A stretch of 10,390 nucleotides of DNA from Glomus cerebriforme (Eukaryota > Glomeromycota > Glomeromycetes > Glomerales > Glomeraceae). The notes beneath the pieces are model-generated. The model ran no database searches. It saw only the letters and a list, made by a program, of their open reading frames with translations, and was not told where the DNA came from. Below, one piece after another: positions 1 through 6,460 of the stretch (within the stretch, counting starts at the first letter, position 1; each line of letters begins with the position of its first letter). The stretch lies in contig QKYT01000959.1 in assembly GCA_003550305.1 (NCBI GenBank), positions 1 through 10,390 on the forward strand, written 5' to 3'. The position numbers were made by a program, and so were the translations under genes.

Positions 1-17
1 GCTACCCATAAGTAGGT

Positions 18-227
18 TATGAAGACACTATCAGATTATGAATAGTAGGTTATGAAGTTACCACTAGATCATGTAATTAGGTTATGAAATCACCGGCAGA
101 TTATGAAGATACTGACAGACTATGAAGTCACCTATAGACTGTGAAGTTACCTATAGATTATGAAGTTACCTATAGACTGTGAAATTACCTATAGATTATG
201 AAGTTACCTATAGATTATGAAGTTGCC
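18..227. repeat. 19-bp tandem repeat array (TATGAAGTTACCTATAGAT)
   Basis: A 19-bp unit repeats head to tail without spacers from 121 to 215 (five units at 121, 140, 159, 178 and 197), with a sixth partial unit to 227. Older, more diverged units lie upstream at 18-36, 51-69, 83-101 and 102-120, separated by 13-14 bp pieces carrying TAGGT. Units at 121 and 159 end in AGAC and are followed by units starting TGTGAA, so a 38-bp higher-order period is visible. It has the form of a non-coding minisatellite. The sequence just after it (228-240, CTTCATAACCTAT) is the inverted form of the unit start with its TAGG lead-in near 13-24, so the array may be the inside of a foldback element that extends left of the window. 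Confidence 0.9.
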
Positions 228-243
228 TTCATAACCTATCCTA

Positions 244-293
244 AGTCGCATGTGACTTCATAATATAATTATATTATGAAGTCACATGCGACT
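244..293. repeat. perfect 50-bp palindrome next to the array
   Basis: The 50 bases equal their own reverse complement: two 25-bp arms meet at AATT with no spacer. Each arm contains the core of the neighbouring repeat unit (TATGAAGTCAC) in opposite orientation, followed by ATGCGACT. A perfect palindrome of this length could extrude as a cruciform, and it links the palindrome to the same repeat family as the 19-bp array. It may be a foldback terminus of a transposable element or the scar of an inverted duplication. No gene lies between it and the next element at 444. Confidence 0.95.
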
Positions 294-435
294 ATCTTAG
301 AAAAAGTTGTTCTACATCACTGGAATTAACTAAAAAGTTTTAGGAAATATGAATAATAGTTTTTAGTTTACCAAATTTCTTTATAAGTCAGGTTCATAAT
401 AACTTCTAATCATCTATGTTTTATTTCAAGTTGAT

Positions 436-443
436 ATCTGAAG
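436..443. repeat. left 8-bp target-site duplication (ATCTGAAG)
   Basis: ATCTGAAG directly abuts the left inverted end at 444, and an identical copy abuts the right end at 2346-2353. Eight-base target duplications are diagnostic of hAT-superfamily insertion. The exact match suggests a fairly recent insertion. Confidence 0.9.
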
Positions 444-460
444 TAGTGGTATGCTCCGAA

Positions 461-615
461 ATCTGGTCAATCTGAATATCTGATTATCTATCTGAAAATT
501 GATCAGATTCAGATTGATCTGTTTATACTACCAGATTGATCAGATGGTTCAACAGATATTTGATCAATCTGATGATTCATTTATATTACCAGATTCACCA
601 GATTCACCAGATTTT
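461..615. repeat. left subterminal ATCTG/CAGAT cluster
   Basis: About fourteen copies of the pentamer ATCTG or its complement CAGAT occur within 155 bp just inside the left inverted end, several within the palindromic context TGATCAGATT. A matching cluster lies inside the right end. Subterminal short repeats of mixed orientation are known transposase-binding regions in hAT elements such as maize Ac. That role here is inferred. Confidence 0.75.
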
Positions 616-639
616 TTATAAAACTTTACATACTGTAAT

Positions 640-2130
640 TGAAAGTAGGTGAAGAGTTACTCCTACAAAAAGAAAAAAAAAGAACATTAGTAATATTCTT
701 GTATTGAATTATAATAAAAAAAATACCTTCCTATCCCCTTTTTATCCCATTTACCTTCAGGAGCTGAACTGAAGAGTTTGTCCCTACAAAAAAAAGAAAA
801 AAAAATGAATGTTAATAAAGGCCATGACATATATTACCTAATATTAGTTTCATAAGAGGTTCTACCCCTCTCCTAGGTAAGATTTTTTCAACTAATAATA
901 TTTAAATATATATATAGTATTAATTTTGACCAATAAAAATGCATAATTTTGTATCATGTAAGATTTTGTTTTACCCTTCACCCCCTAAAATATTACCTAA
1001 TAAATGTCACACCTCTAAACGTTTTTGTATAATAAAATAATAAAGAAACACCCCCTTTGCCCCATTTTATCCCATTTACCTTCAGGAGCTGAGCTGAAAA
1101 GTTCATTCCTATAAAAAGAAAAAAAAATGAATGTTAATAAACATTCTTGTATAATAAAATAAAAAAAAATACCTTCTTCCCTCTGCTCCCATTTACCCTA
1201 TTTACCTCATTTACCTTTAAGAAGCTGAGCCAAAGAGTTCGTTCCTACAAAAAAGAAAAAAAAAGTATGTTAGCAATATTCTTATATTAAAGTTTAATAA
1301 CCACTTTCCCTTCAATTACTTCCAGGAGTCGAGTTGAAGTGTTTGTTCCTATAAAAAAAGAAAAAAAAGAATGTTAGCAATGTTCTTATATTAAAGTTTA
1401 ATAACCACCCTTCAATTACCTCTAGGAATCGAGCTGAAGTATTTGTTCCTATAAAAAAAGAAAAAAAAAGAATATTAGCAATATTCTTATATTAAAGTTT
1501 AATAATTATCCTCCTTTAATTACCTTCAGAAATTAAGCCAAAGTGTTCATTCCTATAAAAAAGAAAAAAAAAAGAACGTTAGCAACGTTCTTAAAGTTTA
1601 ATAATCATCCTCTTTCAATTACTTCCAGAAGTCAAGCTAAAGTATTTATTCCTATAAAAAAGAAAAAAAAAAAAATGTTAGCAACATTCTTGTATTTAAG
1701 TTTAATAACCACCCCCTTTCAATTACTTTCAGAAGTTGAACTGAAATGTTCGTTTCTATAAAAAAGAAAAAAAAAGAAAGTTAGCAACGTTCTTATGTTA
1801 AAGTTTAATAACCACCCCCTTTAATTACCTTCAGGAGTCGAACTGAAGTGTTCGTTCTTATAAAAAGGAAAAAAAAAGAAAGTTAGCAATGTTCTTGTAT
1901 TAAAGTTTAATAATCATTCCTCTTCAATTACCTTTAGAAGTTGAGCTGAAGTATTTATTCCTATAAAAAAGAAAAAAAAAGAAAGTTAGCAACGTTTTTG
2001 TATTAAAGTTTAATAAAAAAATACCCTTTTTACCCATTTACCTCCAGACAAGCTGAAGAGTTCGTTCTTACAAAAAAGAATAAAAAAGAACATTAATAAA
2101 TATTCTTGTGTATTAAAATAAAAAAAATCT
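640..2130. repeat. array of ~103-bp units inside the hAT-like element
   Basis: Eight well-kept units are registered by the GTTAGCAA core at 1269, 1373, 1474 (ATTAGCAA), 1578, 1677, 1780, 1882 and 1985, giving spacings of 99-104 bp. More diverged units extend the array left to about 640 and right to about 2130. Each unit has, in order, a CTTCAGGAGTCGAGCTGAAG-like segment, TTCCTATAAAAAA with a long A/G-rich tract, a short inverted repeat around TTAGCAA, GTTTAATAA, and a C-rich ACCACCCCC stretch. No conserved reading frame runs through the units. The central units are the most alike, which is usual when arrays homogenise from the middle by unequal crossing over or slippage. Confidence 0.88.
819..1017. 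mobile_element. small inverted-repeat insertion (MITE-like) within one array unit
   Basis: Compared with the neighbouring unit at about 1129-1160, the unit here is split between GTTAATAAA (ending near 819) and CGTTTTTGTATAATAAAAT (from about 1018). The ~200 bp in between ends in imperfect inverted repeats: TGACATATATTA at 826 faces TGACATTTATTA read on the minus strand from 1009, with TAATATT following in both. It codes for nothing visible. A clean target duplication was not found; TAAA on both sides is only suggestive. It is most likely a miniature inverted-repeat element that jumped into the array. Confidence 0.55.
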
Positions 2131-2159
2131 CTAAAAACAGAGAAAAATAAAAAAAAATA

Positions 2160-2310
2160 CTGGATTTGACCAGATTAACTGATCAATCCGATCAATCTGA
2201 TCATCTGTGTAATATCTGATCAATCCAGTATTATCCAACAGATCCATCTGGATTATCTGAAATCTGTTCATTTCTTAATCTGAATTATCTAATCTGTTCA
2301 AAAATGGATG
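2160..2310. repeat. right subterminal ATCTG/CAGAT cluster
   Basis: About ten ATCTG or CAGAT pentamers and several TGATCAATC variants occur in this 150-bp stretch just inside the right inverted end, mirroring the left cluster. The sequence resembles the left cluster in composition and motif but does not align with it base for base, so it looks like an independently kept set of short sites, not a simple extension of the inverted repeat. Confidence 0.75.
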
Positions 2311-2345
2311 ACGGATTGAATGGATTTCACCGGAGCATACCTCTA

Positions 2346-2353
2346 ATCTGAAG
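2346..2353. repeat. right 8-bp target-site duplication (ATCTGAAG)
   Basis: Identical to 436-443 and directly adjacent to the right inverted end of the hAT-like element. Confidence 0.9.
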
Positions 2354-3317
2354 AGCCATTTGGTATTCTAAGATATCTTCTATGAGCACAAGATGAAAGA
2401 GTAGAACTTGTAGTTGCTTTTAGTGAATCTAAAAGTAAGCTTAGTGTGAAGTTTTTTTGGAAGTAAAATAATTTTTTGCAAAATTGATATATGGGTTTGA
2501 TATAGTAGAAAGAGTTTTTTCTAAAGTTTAAGTTTGGTATTTAATTTCTTTTAATATAATTTTATTTTATTTTGATAAAAAGCATCAATTTTTGAGATAC
2601 TTGCAGGAATAAATACTGAACTAGCTAAAGAGTTATATTGTATACTATTAAATTTCTTTTATTTAAAACTTCTTGACTTCAATAATTTTAATTGTGAAGT
2701 AGTATTTTAAGCGGAAATTAAGGGATATTAGAAAATTAATTAATAGTCAATCACTTGTTGGTAATTAATTCTCTTATTATTACATTTTTTTGATTTTTAT
2801 TTTACAGTTAGTAATCTCTAATTTAACCCCTTAAGATAATGTAACATGTTATTAGAAAATCCAAAATATTTTAAAAGATACAGAAGATATGGGATGCAAA
2901 GTTAAGATATATTACTATAAGATAATTGGTTTGTTAGACTATTTACAAGAAGTATTATTTTATAATAGGTATATCAAGGATCAAGATTTTTAGAAAAAAA
3001 TAGGATGTTAGCAAAAGTTTTCTATATGAGGCTCAAGAAGTTTTGTATAAATAATTAACTCGAATAGATGCAGTACTTATGCCATTAGAAATTGGCCTAT
3101 TATAAAGGATAACTACTGGATATGTTAATGGCAAAAGTTTTTAGATAGAAATCATAGACAAAATAATTTAAGTAATTATTTCAATTCATCTGGAACATCT
3201 ATAGTGCCATTAGAAACTGATCTAGCTAGTGGGTAGAGGAATGGAGATATTTTATGTATTTTTTTTTCTTTCTTATATGTTTTATTTATAGTTTTTATAT
3301 ATAGTCTCTTTTTTCTG

Positions 3318-3470
3318 AAGATTGATACTAGCAGCCAGCTTCTATAATTCTACTTAAAATATTTCATGCTAGTTTGAAAATTTAAGTGTAAGGTCAGAAA
3401 TATCTTTTATTCTAAAGATTGATACTAGCAGTCAGTTTCTAAAAATTATTAATATTTCATGCTAGTTTAA
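3318..3470. repeat. imperfect direct duplication of ~60 bp, offset 97 bp
   Basis: The segment beginning AAGATTGATACTAGCAG at 3318 recurs at 3415. The copies (3318-3377 and 3415-3470) share AAGATTGATACTAGCAG, a CAG-TTCT block and ATATTTCATGCTAGTTT. Within each copy ACTAGCA and TGCTAGT face each other as a short inverted repeat. A further GATGCTAGCACTAGG lies at about 3566. No function can be assigned. Confidence 0.7.
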
Positions 3471-3631
3471 AGATCTATAATGTTAAGGAAAGATTCAAGT
3501 GAACTGAGTAAAGGATATTTCAATTGAAGGTAGATTTGGATGGACTGGTTAAAGAGATTATATATTGATGCTAGCACTAGGGTATAAGAAAGAATTAGAG
3601 TATAGTTTGTATTTAAGGAGAACTTGTTTTT

Positions 3632-3650
3632 AGTTCTTATTCTAAGAACT
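3632..3650. repeat. 8-bp hairpin with 3-base loop
   Basis: AGTTCTTA (3632-3639) and TAAGAACT (3643-3650) are perfect complements around TTC. It lies about 100 bp before the AATAAA signals. A short structured 3' segment is common in some retroposons, but in AT-rich DNA a hairpin of this size can also arise by chance. Confidence 0.5.
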
Positions 3651-3749
3651 CATATTATATAAGTATGATGGACAACACTTTTTCTAATGGAAGGTGGATT
3701 ATGATTTAAAATTTTTTATGACTTTCTAACTATGTATACTATATTGCTT

Positions 3750-3792
3750 AATAAATAAAAGATTTTATATTATTTTGTTTTCAAAAAAAAAA
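3750..3792 (+). promoter_or_regulatory. polyadenylation-like signal followed by an A-run
   Basis: Two overlapping AATAAA hexamers (3750-3755 and 3754-3759) are followed 23 bases later by ten consecutive A residues (3783-3792). In a living gene the A-run would not be encoded, so the pairing suggests the 3' tail of a reverse-transcribed copy. No flanking target duplication could be identified to confirm this. Confidence 0.45.
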
Positions 3793-3989
3793 TTTAGAAA
3801 TATTATATTATTAAATTATTTAATTAATACTAGTTTTTTAATTTTTCTTTAATAAACTAATAATTATCCCTTAAACTGTAAGCAATTGCAAACAAATTTG
3901 CTCACAATTTTATCATAAATCAGTTCTTATTTAATTTGGTAAACAATGGAGCTATTTCAAAAAAATTTTTCTAAATAGATCAGCATATA

Positions 3990-5297
3990 CATTGGCCTAC
4001 TATAAATTATCAGATTTTTATCACGTGAATTTGTGCATCAGTTACACAATCAGTAATTTCTCCCTATCACACATATAAACTAAAAAAATAACAAAATTAT
4101 TTATTACTGCTTCGCTTCTAGTTTTAAATGCATGGAAACGAACTGTCAAAGACTTAACGTGAACGAATTATTGGTGCTTTCCTTAGTGGCATTAAGCAAA
4201 AAATTATTTCTACTCAACTCGGCATCCCTACCAGTACTGTAAGTGATATTATTAAAAGGTATAAAGAAACAGGTTCTGCAATACTTGAGAAACGTCTTGG
4301 ATGTCCAAAAAGTCTTACTCAACATGATACATGAGTTTTACAGCGTATTGTTCATACTGACCAGTTTTCTCCACTTGGGGATATAACAAGTAAGTTAAAC
4401 TCCAGTCTCAATACAACTTTGCATAATAATACAGTTAGAAGATACCTTCATGGTGAAGGTCTTGGTAGTTATGCTACACATAAAAAACTTCTTTTGACTG
4501 AAAAATATTGAAATAACCGGTTGAGATGATATAGAGAAAAATGAAACTGGGAAGAAGAATGGAAATAGGTAATATGATCAGATGAGTCAAGATTTGCTCT
4601 TTTTGAATNAGATGGCCAAGTAAGAGTATGGAGAAGTNCTGNANAAGCTTACAATAAAGATTGTATTCAACCTACAGTTAAGTTTGGAGGAGGATCAGTG
4701 ATGTTTTGGGGGTGTTTTGGTTGGCATGGGGTTGGACCTTTGGTTGTGGTAGAAGGGAATATGAATTCTGATGATTACGTCAATATTTTAGCTAATCACT
4801 TTATACCATGCATTAGTAATTATCCTAATTCCATATTTCAGCAAGATGGAGCACCATATCATACATCATCTTATAGTGTTTGGTGGATGAGAACACATGA
4901 CATTCCAATTTAAGATTAGGTAGTGCAAAGTTCTGATCTTAATCTGATTGAGAACTTGTGGTCAAAAAAGGAAGTCTCTACCTAAATCTAAACAGGAATT
5001 AATTGATATAGTTCAAGAGGAATGGAGAAAAATTAGCATTGAAACATTACATCAATTAATTTTAAGCTTACCTAGGCGTATCAAAGCAGTAATTAAGGCC
5101 AAAGGCGGGCATACTAAATATTAGCCTTATAAATTTTAAATTTTTTATATAATAAGTTTGATATTTGTATTTTATTATGAAATAAAAAATTTTTCAATTA
5201 TTAAGTACAAAAAAATTTTTTATATGTGTACAAAAATATAAAGTTTACATATAAATTTTATATATAAAAAAAAATCCAGTAATTTATAGTAGACCAG
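3990..5297 (+). mobile_element. Tc1-like DNA transposon, 1,308 bp, decayed
   Basis: TA at 3988-3989 precedes CATTGGCCTACTATAAATTA. The right end, read inward from 5297, gives CTGGTCTACTATAAATTA, and TA follows at 5298-5299. The ends form an inverted repeat of about 30 bp with a 2-base indel, both continuing into GGATTTTT/AGATTTTT. Length, TA target and a single internal DDE transposase frame match the Tc1 branch of the Tc1/mariner superfamily. The transposase is broken by nine stops and a frameshift, so this copy cannot move by itself. The octamer TCACGTGA lies just inside the left end at 4021-4028. Four ambiguous bases (N at 4609, 4638, 4642, 4644) mark weak consensus in the assembly, as expected for a multi-copy repeat. 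Confidence 0.9.
4128..5124 (+). pseudogene. Tc1-like transposase pseudogene (DD34E)
   Basis: This would catalyse cut-and-paste transposition of the surrounding element in the nucleus. From ATG 4128 one frame shows an N-terminal helix-turn-helix (IIGAFLSG, STQLGIPTSTVSDIIKRY), a GCPKSLT linker where the family usually has GRP, a second DNA-binding region ending NNTVRRYLHGEGL, and the catalytic core. The first Asp is in SDES (near 4580), the second in FQQDGAPYHTS (near 4850), and the Glu is in DLNLIENLW, 34 residues after the second Asp (DD34E). Stops occur at 4155, 4332, 4509, 4527, 4542, 4566, 4575, 4911 and 4917. A one-base frameshift near the A-run at 4965-4970 moves the last ~50 residues (SLPKSKQELIDIV ... 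RRIKAVIKAKGGHTKY) to another frame ending at TAG 5122-5124. The length, about 330 codons, is normal for the family, so decay is by point mutation and not by truncation. Confidence 0.92.
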
Positions 5298-5774
5298 TAT
5301 ATATCATGTGATACCGATCATTATTTACTGATTATATAGTGAAAAATTAAACATTACTTATTGATGAAAAAAAATTGTCATTAAATTTGGCGATCTTATT
5401 GAATTTTAAATATAGCTATATTAAATCTTAATATATTATTTAGAATTTATTATAAGAAAACCCTTTATTATTTGAACTTTTTAAACTTACATATCATATT
5501 GACTTTATATAGAACTGTAATAAAATAATAATTTCACAAACATTTACGTCCCTTTCCTGTATTTTTTATGTAGGCATATGTGTTTGTATTTTTGATAATA
5601 ATTTTTATTTATTCAAAAGAAAAAAAAATAAAAAATTGAATATGGTGATGGTAAAAGGAGTTCATTAGATAAAGTAACTGCAAATTTGTGTAAAGGTTTA
5701 GAATGTTGAAAAGTATTAAAAAAAGGTAGAGATGGAAGTTATATTTGTTCAATTTGATTATTATTATGATTATA

Positions 5775-5859
5775 ACCTTTTCCTCTATTACTACCTTTAC
5801 CTCTACTTTTACTTTTACCTCTATCTCTACCTCTACCATTGTCTCTACCTTTACTTCTA
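5775..5859. repeat. pyrimidine/purine hexanucleotide repeat (CTACCT, CTTTAC, CTCTAC type)
   Basis: Degenerate hexamers of the form CTCTAC or CTTTAC repeat from 5775 to 5859, so the plus strand is nearly all C, T and A. On the minus strand they read GGTAGA/GGTAAA and encode the Gly-Arg/Gly-Lys segment of the decayed frame. The strand asymmetry could permit unusual DNA structure, but slippage is the simplest explanation. Confidence 0.7.
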
Positions 5860-6043
5860 ATATTTTCTTCAGTTTCATTATTTTTATTAATAATATTATT
5901 ATTATTTTCATTATTTACAGTCATTCCCCTTTATAGGCACTTCTATTTAGTCATACCTCCCTTATAAGCACATTTATGCTTAGTCCAAATTACTAATAAT
6001 ATTATTAAAAAACTTCTTCTATAGTTACATCATATAGGTTTTT

Positions 6044-6085
6044 TATAATCACACCTTTTTTTTAGTTCTGGAAGGTGTGATTATA
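6044..6085. repeat. 14-bp perfect inverted repeat around a 14-base loop
   Basis: TATAATCACACCTT (6044-6057) and AAGGTGTGATTATA (6072-6085) are exact complements. The loop contains the T-run where the decayed minus-strand frame shifts. The hairpin falls inside coding-like sequence of the outer element, so it may have arisen from a local templated duplication during decay. It need not be a regulatory structure. Confidence 0.8.
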
Positions 6086-6460
6086 TAGGAGAATGATTGT
6101 ATATCATTTTCATCATCAGTATTATTTGGTAATGAAATATTTTATGAAAATTCTGCAATATACAAGTCATATTCATATTCCTCTTATAGAGTTTCCATAG
6201 CAAAAAATGAAAAGAAAATAAAAAAAAGTTTGTCAAAAAAATTTTATTTAATATTCTGAAATTCCAAAATGCCAATTTGCATATTTATATGACTTAATTT
6301 TAAATAATCGGCAAGACTAAACTACTATATTTTTATAGCCAAAATGCGAATCAATATATTTGCAAAATTATATGATGATCTGACCAAAATTAAAAAAAAA
6401 TTATAATGCTAATCGTCTGAATTTAGAAATTGCAGGCAAATTTGCTCGCAATACAGTTTA

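Larger units (their letters stand above)
444..2345. mobile_element. non-autonomous hAT-like DNA transposon, 1,902 bp
   Basis: The left end reads TAGTGGTATGCTCCG (444-458). The right end, read inward on the minus strand from 2345, is TAGAGGTATGCTCCG, a 15-bp inverted repeat with one mismatch. Weaker similarity continues inward (AAATC..., CAATC...). A perfect 8-bp duplication flanks both ends. The YAGNG start and the 8-bp duplication are the known hallmarks of hAT elements. No transposase is present: the longest frames inside are short Lys-rich readings of A-runs. The interior consists of subterminal ATCTG/CAGAT clusters and a ~103-bp tandem array, so mobility would depend on a hAT transposase supplied from elsewhere. 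The insertion lies inside older repeat-like sequence, and joining the flanks at one ATCTGAAG gives the inferred empty site. Confidence 0.88.
2354..3792 (+). other. gene-less, repeat-derived sequence, possibly a decayed retroposed copy
   Basis: No open gene is present. Scraps read like decayed coding sequence: from 2378 one frame gives FYEHKMKE followed by Leu-rich residues broken by TAG stops. Near 3070-3110 a frame gives VLMPLEIGLL, and near 3203-3235 a related piece gives GTSIVPLETDLASG, so the segment GCCATTAGAAA occurs twice. The region ends in overlapping AATAAA signals (3750-3759) and an A10 run at 3783-3792, the layout of a polyadenylated 3' end copied into DNA. The ~140 bp left of the hAT-like insertion (300-443) probably belong to the same older sequence. 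I do not recognise the family. Confidence 0.4.
5613..6198 (-). pseudogene. decayed basic, low-complexity reading frame inside the outer element
   Basis: On the minus strand a coding-like trail runs from ATG 6196-6198 (METL, stop, EEYEYDLYIAEFS, stop, NISLPNNTDDENDIQSFSYI) through a frameshift at the A-run near 6058-6065 to KGVIIKNLYDVTIEEVF. After another shift it gives WTKHKCAYKGGMTK, stop, KCL, stop, then an intact stretch from 5924 (MTVNNENNNN, an Arg/Lys/Gly/Ser-rich segment, YNHNNNQIEQI). After a TAA at 5739 the same frame continues (LPSLPFFNTF, HKFAVTLSNELLLPSPY) to TGA at 5613-5615. Two Cys near the start of the basic part could hint at a zinc-binding knuckle, but only two are visible. 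Several internal stops could be CAA-to-TAA changes. I do not recognise the family. It looks like a short basic protein once carried by the outer element; simple-repeat expansion alone would not explain the flanking ordinary residues. Confidence 0.45.
3874..6458. mobile_element. candidate older inverted-repeat element hosting the Tc1-like insertion
   Basis: The left end is AACTGTAAGCAATTGC at 3874; the right end, read on the minus strand from 6458, is AACTGTATTGCGAGC. Both continue through GCAAATTTG or a one-base variant to CAATTT and a TAAAT-CAG block, a ~45-bp imperfect inverted repeat with a 4-base insertion on the left. TA lies outside both ends (3872-3873 and 6459-6460), as for Tc1/mariner-type insertions. 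Removing the nested 1,308-bp element and its TA leaves about 1.27 kb containing one decayed minus-strand frame. The core GCAAATTTGC is itself palindromic, so orientation rests on the ACTGT/ACAGT flanks. The two ends might instead come from separate copies. Confidence 0.5.

Noticed and set aside
18..227. CRISPR-like array
   Set aside because: The 19-bp repeats abut with no spacers, repeats are too short, and the window is eukaryotic.
1543..1761. Open frame of 72 codons on the plus strand
   Set aside because: It spans two array units and consists of Lys runs from A-tracts plus repeated FIPIKKKKK; it is a reading of the tandem repeat.
3091..3106. ATTGGCCTATTATAAA, resembling the end of the Tc1-like element at 3991
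   Set aside because: Fifteen of sixteen bases match, but there is no TA at the right place and no partner end nearby, and the match lies in a duplicated coding-like scrap, so chance or a minor relic is likely.
5609..5911. Open frame of 100 codons on the minus strand rich in Ile, Val and Lys
   Set aside because: It is a frame shifted by one from the MTVNN trail across the hexanucleotide repeat. The other frame has the more protein-like flanks.
5745..5936. Open frame of 63 codons on the plus strand rich in Thr, Ser and Phe
   Set aside because: Complement-strand reading of the same hexanucleotide repeat.
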